A model generated the notes under the pieces. The model did not search any database and was not told where the DNA came from. It saw only the letters and a program-made list of their open reading frames with translations. A program made the translations under genes and the position numbers. A stretch of DNA of 35,969 nt, from the NCBI GenBank assembly GCA_964547015.1, contig CAZJKT010000012.1, forward strand, positions 1 to 35,969, in the 5' to 3' direction. Shown here in pieces: positions 15,461 to 23,666 of the stretch (its first letter is position 1; the number at the start of each line of letters is the position of its first letter). The DNA comes from JAFGCN01 sp964547015 (GTDB lineage: Archaea; Aenigmatarchaeota; Aenigmatarchaeia; QMZS01).

Positions 15461-16284
15461 TTTGAGCCATGCCTTGCCGCGGACTTAGCCACTGACGCCG
15501 CGACTGAGAACGGCGGCAAAAACGAACAGATAAATTGCGAGGAAAATTGGGTTTTGCCCTGATGCTCCATGATTTTATTTAGGGCTCTTTGCTTGAGTGG
15601 ATGGTGTTTTTTCCTTATAAGCTCTCTTGCAATCTCAGGATTTGACTTAAGCCTGCCCGCATACCAGCCCATATATTCAGCCGCAGGATGGTATTTTCCA
15701 AGAGCCTTTGACTTTCCATAAGTTATTGCCAGGAGTATTGAATCTATATCAGGCTCGCAATTAACCTCAGTTAATCCGCGGCCGACCATAAAGTTTGCAT
15801 GGGCATTGCTTCCGCCTATCTCCCCCAAAAGAAATTCATTCGCGAATTTTTTTGCCCTAATATTTGAAAAACGGTCAATATTCGTAGAATTAAATGATTC
15901 TATAGCATCGCAGTGCTGGGCGCGCTCTTCAAGCCCTTCGCGGTAAGCGTCAAAGGGGTGGGGGGCTATTGCAATCCCGCCCTTGTCATGTATTTCATCA
16001 ATAGTGTCAAGAAAATGCCGATTTGGTCTGACAAATTCGGTTATTCCCAAAGCCAGCAGGTGGCCTTGTTTTGTTGTGATTTCCTCTCCCGGAATTATAG
16101 TAAATCCCTCAAGCTTTAGGTTTTTTAGTGTGTCCCAGGCCTTAAAGGAATTATGGTCGGCAATAGCAATGCCTGATAAGCCCTTTGCCCTTGCCGCTCT
16201 GACCATCTCAACAGGGGAGGAATAGCCTATATCGCCAAACTTATCTTTTGAGTACCAGGAATGCGCATGGAGTTCTAAAAGCAT
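15448..16284 (-). CDS. PHP-domain metal-dependent phosphoesterase
   Basis: PHP-domain enzymes hydrolyse phosphoesters with a multi-metal centre. ELHAHSWYS gives H6-x-H8, IAIADHN gives D43-H44, IPGEEITT the conserved Glu, GHLLALGI a further His, IAPHPFD the later His, and IGGSNAH the C-terminal Asn/His region. At 278 aa it resembles the YciV/RNase AM-like and archaeal PHP families rather than histidinol phosphatase in a biosynthetic operon. The substrate (nucleotide, oligoribonucleotide or other) is not determined. The C-terminus (FICSFLPPFSVAASVAKSAA) is oddly hydrophobic. A TATA element (TTTATACC, minus strand, about 16304-16311) is correctly spaced. It is coupled to the 109-aa membrane protein. 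Confidence 0.88.
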   Translation of the reverse strand: MLLELHAHSWYSKDKFGDIGYSSPVEMVRAARAKGLSGIAIADHNSFKAWDTLKNLKLEGFTIIPGEEITTKQGHLLALGITEFVRPNRHFLDTIDEIHDKGGIAIAPHPFDAYREGLEERAQHCDAIESFNSTNIDRFSNIRAKKFANEFLLGEIGGSNAHANFMVGRGLTEVNCEPDIDSILLAITYGKSKALGKYHPAAEYMGWYAGRLKSNPEIARELIRKKHHPLKQRALNKIMEHQGKTQFSSQFICSFLPPFSVAASVAKSAARHGSKCLI

Positions 16285-16414
16285 AACTTAATAGGGATAT
16301 TGGTATAAATTGGGCGGATTTTTCTTTTTGGGGCTTGAGTCGAAACCAACAGGAATCTATAGACTCATCCAAACCCCCTCATTTAACAACAATATTGCTA
16401 AAGGGGCGCCTCAT

Positions 16415-16675
16415 TTATTTGAAGGCAATTACCTGAAACCCATATTTCTCAACATCCTCTTTGGACCAGAAAGATTGTCCTTTAGTCTTGCTGACATAAG
16501 TTACCGTTTTCTCAATTGCCCTGCCCGTGTACTTTTTTGTTTTTGGATCCCATTCCCTGAGAACAAGAATATCTCCCGGCCTACACTCAAAGTCGGCGAG
16601 CCTTAGCTCATAAGTTTTAGAGCCTTCAACAATATTCTCAAAATATTCAGGCCAAACTTTCTTTTCAATTCTCAT
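16415..16675 (-). CDS. ASCH/DUF3850-like RNA-binding domain protein, 86 aa
   Basis: The protein is a PUA-like beta barrel of the ASCH/DUF3850 type. The pattern VWPEYFENIVEGSKTYELRL (about residues 6-25), then GDILVLREWD, with the closing YGFQVIAFK strand, is typical: a Lys-x-YE-Leu-Arg groove followed by a GD turn. Such domains bind RNA or modified bases and act in translation or RNA processing, often as stand-alone 80-130 aa proteins. Divergent from the gene at 16846. Exact role unknown. Confidence 0.8.
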   Translation of the reverse strand: MRIEKKVWPEYFENIVEGSKTYELRLADFECRPGDILVLREWDPKTKKYTGRAIEKTVTYVSKTKGQSFWSKEDVEKYGFQVIAFK

Positions 16676-16845
16676 AATTATTTTTGGATATTTAGTTTAG
16701 GCGAAGCCTTATTTCCTGCCCCCTCCACCAGAACTTCATTTGTCTTTGGCTAAGTAAATTAAGGTTATAATAATCTGGCGGTTCACGCCACGCAAACTAA
16801 AAACCGGCCAGAACATATAATAATTATATTACAACTAAGTAAATT
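16676..16845. other. 170-nt divergent intergenic region
   Basis: It holds a small dyad TGGCG-GTTCA-CGCCA (16776-16790), a purine/pyrimidine-poor Cys-free stretch with no ORF, and an AT-rich element ACATATAATAATTATATT (about 16813-16830) that is a likely promoter for the gene at 16846. A 12-bp direct repeat CTAAGTAAATTA occurs at 16750-16761 and again at 16835-16846, running into the start codon. I see no RNA gene. Confidence 0.4.
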
Positions 16846-17265
16846 ATGGGTGTAGAAGATTATATTTCTCTTGTCTTAGTCGGGGAACGAGACCCCCGGG
16901 ATATATTGGTGGGAAAAATAGGCCCGTTAAGCAAGCAGGATATCTATCAGCTAAGGCTGACTTACCTTCCGAAAAATTGCACTAATCCGGATGATTATGA
17001 ATTGTATACTAAAATAATTACTCGGCGAGAGGCGCTCTATATTGGCGAAATAAATGGTTGCAAATTCCACCCAAAGCCCATTCCTTTCATGGATTTTTCG
17101 CAAGAGCTGGATATCGGCCCGGAAATTTCAGAAACAATCTCTCGATACCTTTTCCCAAGTCCCCCTAAAGAATGCCCTCTTAAGGAATACTCCCCTCTAC
17201 ATGCTTTAATTGAAATTATATCAATCTGCATAAGCCCCGAAAATCACCTGCCAAAAGCAAAATAA
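16846..17265 (+). CDS. hypothetical protein, 139 aa
   Basis: Not recognised. It is a soluble protein opening MGVEDYISLVLVGERDPRD with a central KIITRREALYIGEINGCKFH segment and a C-terminal helix with scattered Cys (PPKECPLKEYSPLHALIE, then ISICISPEN). No signal peptide, no membrane span. It has an AT-rich promoter with no Shine-Dalgarno, and lies 24 nt before deoxyhypusine synthase on the same strand, so co-transcription is possible. Its irregular spacing and own promoter suggest a lineage-specific single gene. Confidence 0.66.
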   Translation: MGVEDYISLVLVGERDPRDILVGKIGPLSKQDIYQLRLTYLPKNCTNPDDYELYTKIITRREALYIGEINGCKFHPKPIPFMDFSQELDIGPEISETISRYLFPSPPKECPLKEYSPLHALIEIISICISPENHLPKAK

Positions 17266-17289
17266 AAACATAATTAAAAAAGACTAATT

Positions 17290-18216
17290 ATGGAGCCGAT
17301 TAAGGATTTGAGGGTTAAGCCGGGTATTTCTGCTAAAGAGCTTGTCGACCAGATGTTTCTTGGAGGGGGATTTAGCTCAAAAAATATAAGAATCGGGGCA
17401 GAAATCCTCAAAAATATGGCTGATGATAAGGACTGCTTTACATTCCTATCCTTTCCCGCCTGCATAATCGCAACAGGAGTTCGGGGAATAATAAAAGACC
17501 TTGTAAAGGAAAAAAAAGTTGACGCAATCATAACCACCTGCGGAATGCTTGACCACGACCTTGCAAGGATTTGGAAGGACTACTACCACGGAAGCTGGGA
17601 TGCCGACGACAACCAATTAAGAAAGGATGGCATAAACAGGCTCGGAAATATTTTTGTGCCTGATGAGAGCTACGGAATTGTGCTTGAAAAAAAGCTCCAG
17701 CCCATAATTGAAGCAATCTACCACAAAAAAAACAATATCGGAACAAAGGAACTTATCTGGCTCATCGGAGAAGCCATACAGAATGAAGAAAAGGCTGAGG
17801 AGAGCATAGTTTATTGGGCTTGGAAAAACAAAATCCCTATTTTTGTCCCGGGAATTTCTGACGGCTCAGTGGGCTTTCAGATATTTATGTTCTGGCAGGA
17901 CCACACAGACCTTAATATCAATCTAATGAAGGATGAGAGAGATTTGTGCGATATTGTCTACACCCACAAAAAAACCGGAGCCCTGATGGTTGGAGGGGGA
18001 ATTTCAAAGCACCACACCATATGGTGGAACCAATTCAAAGAGGGCCTTGATTATGCAATATATATCACAACCGCCACGGAGTATGACGGCAGCCTTTCTG
18101 GAGCGAGGCTAAAAGAAGCGGTAAGCTGGGGAAAGGTCAAGCCTCAAGCCAAAAGAATAACAATAGAGGGAGATGCAACAGTAATTTTGCCGCTAATGGT
18201 TGCGGCCTTATCTTAG
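17290..18216 (+). CDS. dys: deoxyhypusine synthase
   Basis: The enzyme transfers a 4-aminobutyl group from spermidine to a Lys of archaeal aIF5A, using NAD, the first step of hypusine formation. The 308-aa protein has the N-terminal VKPGISAKELVDQM, the NAD-site LTTCGM-like IITTCGMLDHDLAR, GSVGFQ, the GGGISKHH stretch (H241, H242), and YITTATEYDGSLSGAR, followed by AVSWGK with K282 as the expected catalytic lysine (equivalent to human K329). All catalytic elements are kept. The aIF5A gene is not in the window. Its stop is separated by 1 nt from the small membrane gene at 18218. Confidence 0.96.
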   Translation: MEPIKDLRVKPGISAKELVDQMFLGGGFSSKNIRIGAEILKNMADDKDCFTFLSFPACIIATGVRGIIKDLVKEKKVDAIITTCGMLDHDLARIWKDYYHGSWDADDNQLRKDGINRLGNIFVPDESYGIVLEKKLQPIIEAIYHKKNNIGTKELIWLIGEAIQNEEKAEESIVYWAWKNKIPIFVPGISDGSVGFQIFMFWQDHTDLNINLMKDERDLCDIVYTHKKTGALMVGGGISKHHTIWWNQFKEGLDYAIYITTATEYDGSLSGARLKEAVSWGKVKPQAKRITIEGDATVILPLMVAALS

Positions 18217-18217
18217 G

Positions 18218-18352
18218 ATGGTTGAGCATGAGGTTTCCGGCTACCCCACATGGCTTATGGCAATCATTTTTGCAACCCTGATTGTCGCGGCAATCGCCCT
18301 TTATGTGTCAGGGGACATCATTTCTGCGATTACAAGCGCGCTTTTTAGCTAA
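18218..18352 (+). CDS. small single-span membrane protein, 44 aa
   Basis: ATG at 18218, 1 nt after the deoxyhypusine synthase stop, opens 44 residues: MVEHEVSGYPTW, a hydrophobic span (about 13-30), then GDIISAITSALFS. The spacing strongly suggests operon membership. Nothing indicates function; a relation to the enzyme is not obvious. Confidence 0.55.
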   Translation: MVEHEVSGYPTWLMAIIFATLIVAAIALYVSGDIISAITSALFS

Positions 18353-18404
18353 ACCTATGCCCCCGATTATCTTTTGCAAATATTATTATTCGGTTAGGTA
18401 AAAT

Positions 18405-20021
18405 ATGAGATTTGCCATAGTTGATGAGAAAAAATGCGAGCCCAAAAAGTGCGACAAATTATGCATGAAGCTCTGCCCAAGAAATAAGCTAAAGGAAGAC
18501 TGCATCACAATTGAAGAGAAAGCGAAAATTGATGAGGGCTTATGCGTCGGTTGCGGAATTTGCTCAAACAGATGCCCTTTTGAGGCGATTAAAATTGTAA
18601 ATACCCCTGAAAAGATAGGAGCAATGGTCCATCGGTTTGGTGAAAACAAGTTTGCCCTCTATAACCTGCCCCTTTCCGAAAAAGGCAAGATTACCGGGAT
18701 TATAGGGAGAAACGGAATTGGAAAGTCAACCGCAATGGGGATAATTTCAGGAAAGATTTCAGTTGACCCAAAAGGCTTACCTACAATCCTAAAGCTATAT
18801 CTGCAGAAAAAAAGAGGGGTTTCCCTCAAGCCGCAGGTTCTCGAAAAGGTGAATTATAACGAAATAAAGCCTGAAATTGCAAAGATTTTAGGGATTAGGG
18901 ACAAAAGCCACTATTCAGGGGGGGAACTGCAAAAGCTCAATATCGCCAAGTGCCTCTCAAAAGATGCGGATTTGTATATTTTTGACGAGCCTACCTCCTA
19001 TCTTGATGTTTTTGAAAGGATGCGGGCGGCAAAAGCAATAGCCCAAACGCTTAGAAACAAAGAAGTTATTGTTGTTGAGCACGACCTTGCAATTTTAGAT
19101 TATATTTCCGACCAAGCCAATGTGCTTTTCGGGGAAGCCGGGGCTTATGGGGTGGTTTCCTCAAAATACTCAATCCTTAGGGGAATAAACAGCTATCTTG
19201 AGGGATATCTGCCTGCCGAGAATGTCCGGATACGGAAAAACCCTATCAGGTTTGAAGTAGGGGCAATGGATGAGATTGGAAAAGACCGGCTTATCAGATT
19301 CTCTGACATGGAGAAAAAACTCGGGGATTTTGAGCTTAAAGTTGAAGCCGGAGAATTGAACCGAAACGAGATTTTAGGGTGCCTTGGCCCTAACGCCATA
19401 GGAAAGACAACTTTTATGGAAATGGTTGCGCACAATATGAAGCCGGATAAGGGTGAAGTTGAAAAAGCGGCGGTTTCCTACAAACCCCAATACCTTTTTG
19501 CGGATTATGACGGGCTTGTTGAGGAAATTGTGCCAAGGGACGCCGAGTTCAAGGAAAGGCTGGCCTATCCTTTGCAATTGCAGCGCCTCTACAAGAAGAA
19601 TGTCAAGGATCTGTCAGGGGGCGAGCTCCAGTCGCTTGCTGTGGCCCTCTGTCTGTCTAAGGAGGCGGATATGTACCTTTTAGACGAGCCTTCAGCCTTT
19701 TTAGATATAGAAAGCCGGCTTTTATTGGTTGGGCTTTTAAGGCAGCTTGTTAAAGACAAAATGCGCTGCTGCATTATAATTGACCATGACCTGCACTTTA
19801 TCGCTCAGGTTTCAAACAGAATTTTGCTCTTTGAGGGCGAGCCCGGAAAATTCGGCCGGGCAAAAGTGGACAATACTGCAAATGCCATGAATCAATTTCT
19901 AAAAAAGCTTGGGATAACCTTCAGGCGGGACCCCGAAACGCATAGGTTCAAGGTAAATCAGGAAAACAGCCAGTTGGATCAGGAGCAGAAAAAAAGAGGG
20001 GAATATCTGGTGTTTAAGTAA
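18405..20021 (+). CDS. rli: ribosome-recycling ATPase ABCE1/RLI
   Basis: ABCE1 splits ribosomes after termination. The N-terminal Fe-S domain has two ferredoxin-like Cys sets (CEPKKCDKLC, then C; and CVGCGICSNRC, then FEAIKI). NBD1 has Walker A GRNGIGKS, a KPQ Q-loop, signature YSGGELQKL and Walker B YIFDEPTSYLD. NBD2 has Walker A GPNAIGKTT, signature LSGGELQSLA and Walker B YLLDEPSAFLD, ending with RRDPETHRFKVN. At 538 aa it is about 50 residues shorter than most archaeal ABCE1; the loss is mostly between Walker A and the signature of NBD1, where the usual W-x-x-f-G-e-l region is absent. Catalytic residues remain. GGTTAGGTA-like sequence precedes the start. Confidence 0.96.
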   Translation: MRFAIVDEKKCEPKKCDKLCMKLCPRNKLKEDCITIEEKAKIDEGLCVGCGICSNRCPFEAIKIVNTPEKIGAMVHRFGENKFALYNLPLSEKGKITGIIGRNGIGKSTAMGIISGKISVDPKGLPTILKLYLQKKRGVSLKPQVLEKVNYNEIKPEIAKILGIRDKSHYSGGELQKLNIAKCLSKDADLYIFDEPTSYLDVFERMRAAKAIAQTLRNKEVIVVEHDLAILDYISDQANVLFGEAGAYGVVSSKYSILRGINSYLEGYLPAENVRIRKNPIRFEVGAMDEIGKDRLIRFSDMEKKLGDFELKVEAGELNRNEILGCLGPNAIGKTTFMEMVAHNMKPDKGEVEKAAVSYKPQYLFADYDGLVEEIVPRDAEFKERLAYPLQLQRLYKKNVKDLSGGELQSLAVALCLSKEADMYLLDEPSAFLDIESRLLLVGLLRQLVKDKMRCCIIIDHDLHFIAQVSNRILLFEGEPGKFGRAKVDNTANAMNQFLKKLGITFRRDPETHRFKVNQENSQLDQEQKKRGEYLVFK

Positions 20022-20120
20022 GGTTTAAAAATAGCCTATTCCCTGCCATCATATCGGGTAAAAACCGGTCTTTGGAATTCAAGCAAAAATCCAAGCAATC
20101 GTCAAACCTCCTATGAAAAT

Positions 20121-20474
20121 CTAGTTTTTCTCGCCTTTAATTGTAATTTTTCCCTGAGCCGACCTAATAACACAATTATCTCTGCAAAACCCATCGCTTG
20201 GCAGATTTCGGGCGCAAATATATTCCTCTTTTCCTATAACACGCAAGGGGCCTGACTCAAGGCCGAGCCCCTGAAGGCCAAGTTTTGCCTCAATTTCAGC
20301 GTCTTTTAGGGCAATATTCTCAAGATAAGCGCAGATTCTCTCGGATTGGGCTTTTTGGGACTCTAAAGCCCTATTTTCAACAAAGTCTCCGGTAAAGCCG
20401 TAAATTACCGCCGCAAGAGCCACCCCTGCAGAAAAAAGCAGGACATAGGAAATGGCAGGATACATCCCCTTCAT
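20121..20474 (-). CDS. pilin-like exported protein, 117 aa
   Basis: The N-terminus MKGMYPAISYVLLFSAGVAL matches an archaeal class III (prepilin) signal: short basic start, Gly before the processing site, then a hydrophobic stretch. The rest is a small extracytoplasmic domain with four Cys (about residues 48, 88, 97, 101). It resembles the other pilin-like proteins at 25.1-29.7 kb and may be an outlying member of that system, separated by eS6. A 20-nt duplication of its translation start lies directly upstream. Confidence 0.72.
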   Translation of the reverse strand: MKGMYPAISYVLLFSAGVALAAVIYGFTGDFVENRALESQKAQSERICAYLENIALKDAEIEAKLGLQGLGLESGPLRVIGKEEYICARNLPSDGFCRDNCVIRSAQGKITIKGEKN

Positions 20475-20496
20475 TACTTAACTATCCCCTTCATTA
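20464..20496 (-). repeat. duplicated translation-start region
   Basis: ATCCCCTTCATTA occurs at 20464-20476 and 20484-20496 (period 20). On the minus strand the upstream copy reads ATGAAGGGG, then TAA after six codons (M-K-G-I-V-K), directly before the real MKGM start. It is a small tandem duplication creating a decoy start. Confidence 0.55.
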
Positions 20497-20518
20497 TTAA
20501 AATTTTACAATTATCTTT

Positions 20519-20914
20519 ATGAAAGCGGTAATTTCCTTTAAGGGTAAGGCTTTGCAGCAGGAAATAGCCTCCGGCATGTATGCAGGGAGGAAAATAGGCG
20601 AAAAAGTAAGCGGCAGTAATGTCGCAGGATTTGAGGGTTATGAATTTGAGATTACCGGCGGAAGCGACAAGGAAGGCTTTCCGATGAGAAAAGGGGTTGG
20701 AGGCCAGGGCAGAAAAAAACTGCTTTTATCGGGAGGCATCGGATATAACCCTAAAGAAAAGGGAATTAGGCGCAGAAAAAGCATTTGCGGGGAGGAAATT
20801 TCAGAAAGGATTGTCCAGATTAATTTTAAGGTTGTAAAAGAAGGCGCAAAAAAGTTTGAGGAATTTTTCAAAAAAGAAGAGCCTGCGGCTGAAGGGGAAG
20901 AAAAGAAGGAGTAA
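20519..20914 (+). CDS. rps6e: small ribosomal subunit protein eS6
   Basis: eS6 is an archaeal/eukaryotic 30S/40S protein. The 131-aa sequence has MKAVISFKGKALQQEI, the IGEKVSGSNVAGFEGYEFEI core with the family GGSDKEGFPMRKGVGG loop (about residues 48-65), and the GIRRRKSICGEEISERIVQI segment. Only the core archaeal domain is present, with a short acidic tail. It stands alone between pilin-like genes, transcribed divergently from the 117-aa pilin-like gene over a 44-nt gap. Confidence 0.95.
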   Translation: MKAVISFKGKALQQEIASGMYAGRKIGEKVSGSNVAGFEGYEFEITGGSDKEGFPMRKGVGGQGRKKLLLSGGIGYNPKEKGIRRRKSICGEEISERIVQINFKVVKEGAKKFEEFFKKEEPAAEGEEKKE

Positions 20915-20999
20915 TTAAAGAAAGAGTAATTTAAAGCAAGCAATAAGGCAAAAATGAAGTTTAAAACAAATTCTCAGAATGCAATTTAAGGAATTTTGC

Positions 21000-23666
21000 C
21001 TAACTGCGGCGGCTTCCCTCTAACCTAATTATCAAAGCTACCAATATACCGTAAAAAGCTATGAGCAAAGGCAAGTTTACCGAACCGACCGCATCCGAAC
21101 TCACATTAAGCCATGCGCTTTTTGAGTGCATTGTCGCATCTCTCCCGCTTTCCCTTACCACAAACCTGAATTCATAATTTCCAAGCCTATCCGCCTGCTC
21201 AAGCCTTACGGAAGTATATACTGCGCTGTATGGGTCAAACTCTCCTGTTTTAGGCAAGACCAGCTGAGTTTTTTTGCACCCCTCTCCACAAGAATCTGAT
21301 TGATTCCTAAAGTCAACCCATCCGATTGCTTCAGGGTAGTTTACCGAATACATATAAAGGTCTATAGGCAGGTCATATAGTTCCTCATTTTTGATATTAA
21401 GGTGCCATATATCTGAGCCGGCAATGCCAAGCCCCTTATTGACCATTGAGGGTTTTACCGAAAACATCTCATCCCCAAAATCCTCATCCAAAGGAGGCTC
21501 GTCTTCTTCTTTATCCTCAGGGTCGCCTTTTCTCCAAGGCACCCAACCTTCCGGAGTGCAAACATAGTACATCTTGTCCCCCCTATCTGATAATCCAATA
21601 TATACCTGTGACCCTAAATCAGCTTTTTCAACAAAACACCGCTCATCAGCGCTTGGAGCCCTGTCGCACTTGAGAACCATATGCTGCAGGCCTTCTCCAT
21701 CATCATAGGGGTAGCAATCTGAAACCTCCTTTTTCCCAATATATTGGAGCTCATCAGAGAATCCTCCTCGGGCAATCCAGGCATCAAAAGGGCACGCATA
21801 AAGCAGAGCAAAATCCCCTGTTTTTTGAGGGGCTACCCATGCCTCATCAAGCCTGCATGAACGATAAACAGTCACAGTTCTTTCGCGGCTCTCCCTCATA
21901 AGCCCCCCATCAAGCAGTATTTCCTCAGTATTATTCTCAAGTGTTGGTGTAGCCTCCATCGGACCGTATCCTGCCGAAGCCACTTCATAAAAGCCGCCCT
22001 GCCGCAAAATACCTAAACATTCCTCCCAATTATAAAGGCATTCGGCAAGGTATTCGGGAGCCAATTCTGCCATAGACCCCCAAGTCCAGGACTGCGTGCA
22101 ATTGTATTCAAAACTTGTCGAAAGTGTAATCTCTGCCAAAAAATCCTCTTTGAGCTTTATATCAAGCCTAAGGCTGGTATTAGCGATGTTGCCTTCAAGA
22201 TTTGATACAAAATCCACCCCTGCATCAGAAATGCTGTAATCAAAAGGCTGATTTAGGCATTTGCTTGGACCAAAGAGACCTGCAAGATACGATTTTATTA
22301 TATCTTCCAAGTCTTTCTCGGATATTATATCCACTTCCCTTAATTTTTCATAAACTGCCCAATGATTTGAAGAATTTAATGCATAATCTGAAAATTCAGC
22401 ATAATTCATCCCAAAAACACTTAAGGTATCAAACTCCACATTCAGCGGCATTCCGGATAGTGTAATCTCCGCAGAAGAATCCTTAATATCCAGAGCCTCT
22501 ATATCTACCGTATCGCTTATTCCGCAACCTGACCTTATTTTTCCTTCGAGCTCAGGGGTAAGGCCATTATTTTTATAATAGTTTTGCAGGTCTTTGGCTT
22601 TGCATATCGGAGATTTTCCTACATCCCCCAAGGTAAGGAGGTTAAGGCTGCAAATTCTGTCAACCTTAATTGTATCAAAGCAGTCAACACTCTGATGTCC
22701 CGACAAATGAATTCCCCCAACAAAGTCTTCAGAAAAATACAAATCCCCCACTTTTCCGGCAGTTGAGGGAATTTCTCCCGGCAAAACCCTCCATGCCGAA
22801 GATGAGATCCTAGAATTATTTACCGTCATCCCTATCGCTTCCACAAGCTGGCGCCTCCATGCCCAGCTCATATATCCGTCAAGATCAGCCTCAAGATTGT
22901 AGGTTTCCCAAAACGCGGATTGCTCGGGCACAATAAATCCTTCAATCATGCCGCGATTCTCATTAAGGTAATCCAAAGTGCGGTGCTTTGAATATATTCC
23001 ATATAGCCTTGCAGCGCTATTCAGGTCCCCGTCTATAAAATTAACGCTAAGCCTCAAAACAGGGATTCTATTCAGGCAAGCCGGTATATATGCCGAAAAC
23101 TGCATGCTTGTAGATTCTTTGCTTCTAAGTATTGAATTGCTGTTTTTGCCTCCAATGCTAAGATGGTTAAAGCTAAGGCCTGTCGGCTGAGGCTCATAGA
23201 GTTCGGCCAGCTTTCTGGCATTTGGGCATGTCCAAAGAGTTGTATCTAGGGGAACCCATTCCCCAAAAATCCAGTCCCCGCTATTATAATCCAGCCCGCA
23301 AGGCTCGCTTAAAATATCAAATCCGGCTCCGGGGTCGCACCCTTCAGTTTCCCATTTTGTGCATGTCCAGGGGTCATCATGGCACTCAACGCACTTTTGA
23401 ACACAGAGATATTCCTTCTCATAAAGCGGCCTGGGACAGTAAAGAACAGACTTATTTCCAAAATCGCACCCTTCAAAATAATACCTTTGCTCAATCACCA
23501 CCTGAGAAGAGTCCTTTGGAGGAAACATGTCAGTACAGGTTTCGGGGGGGTGATATCGCGGTGTTGCAAGGGTTGGGGTTAAGATTAGTAAGGCTATAAT
23601 TATTGCAATTGTCCCTAAGATGAATTTATTATCCCTATTACCCCTTACCCAAGACCACTCTATCAT
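21000..23666 (-). CDS. very large Cys-rich surface protein, 888 aa
   Basis: Exported and membrane-anchored. The N-terminus holds a hydrophobic segment (about residues 14-32) ending TLATP, followed by a Cys-rich stretch (about 36-125) with CVQKCVECHDDPWTC. The middle (about 160-720) is a long extracytoplasmic domain with periodic Cys. The C-terminal 110 residues look like an Ig-like beta domain (KTQLVLPKTGEFDPYSAVYT), followed by a hydrophobic segment LPLLIAFYGILVALIIRLEG, near the end. It overlaps the upstream 455-aa gene by ATGA (23663-23666), so it is the last gene of a three-gene operon. No family recognised. Confidence 0.85.
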   Translation of the reverse strand: MIEWSWVRGNRDNKFILGTIAIIIALLILTPTLATPRYHPPETCTDMFPPKDSSQVVIEQRYYFEGCDFGNKSVLYCPRPLYEKEYLCVQKCVECHDDPWTCTKWETEGCDPGAGFDILSEPCGLDYNSGDWIFGEWVPLDTTLWTCPNARKLAELYEPQPTGLSFNHLSIGGKNSNSILRSKESTSMQFSAYIPACLNRIPVLRLSVNFIDGDLNSAARLYGIYSKHRTLDYLNENRGMIEGFIVPEQSAFWETYNLEADLDGYMSWAWRRQLVEAIGMTVNNSRISSSAWRVLPGEIPSTAGKVGDLYFSEDFVGGIHLSGHQSVDCFDTIKVDRICSLNLLTLGDVGKSPICKAKDLQNYYKNNGLTPELEGKIRSGCGISDTVDIEALDIKDSSAEITLSGMPLNVEFDTLSVFGMNYAEFSDYALNSSNHWAVYEKLREVDIISEKDLEDIIKSYLAGLFGPSKCLNQPFDYSISDAGVDFVSNLEGNIANTSLRLDIKLKEDFLAEITLSTSFEYNCTQSWTWGSMAELAPEYLAECLYNWEECLGILRQGGFYEVASAGYGPMEATPTLENNTEEILLDGGLMRESRERTVTVYRSCRLDEAWVAPQKTGDFALLYACPFDAWIARGGFSDELQYIGKKEVSDCYPYDDGEGLQHMVLKCDRAPSADERCFVEKADLGSQVYIGLSDRGDKMYYVCTPEGWVPWRKGDPEDKEEDEPPLDEDFGDEMFSVKPSMVNKGLGIAGSDIWHLNIKNEELYDLPIDLYMYSVNYPEAIGWVDFRNQSDSCGEGCKKTQLVLPKTGEFDPYSAVYTSVRLEQADRLGNYEFRFVVRESGRDATMHSKSAWLNVSSDAVGSVNLPLLIAFYGILVALIIRLEGSRRS

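Noticed and set aside
16776..16790. Terminator or riboswitch in the divergent spacer at 16.7 kb
   Set aside because: A single 5-bp dyad is too weak in a spacer of that length.
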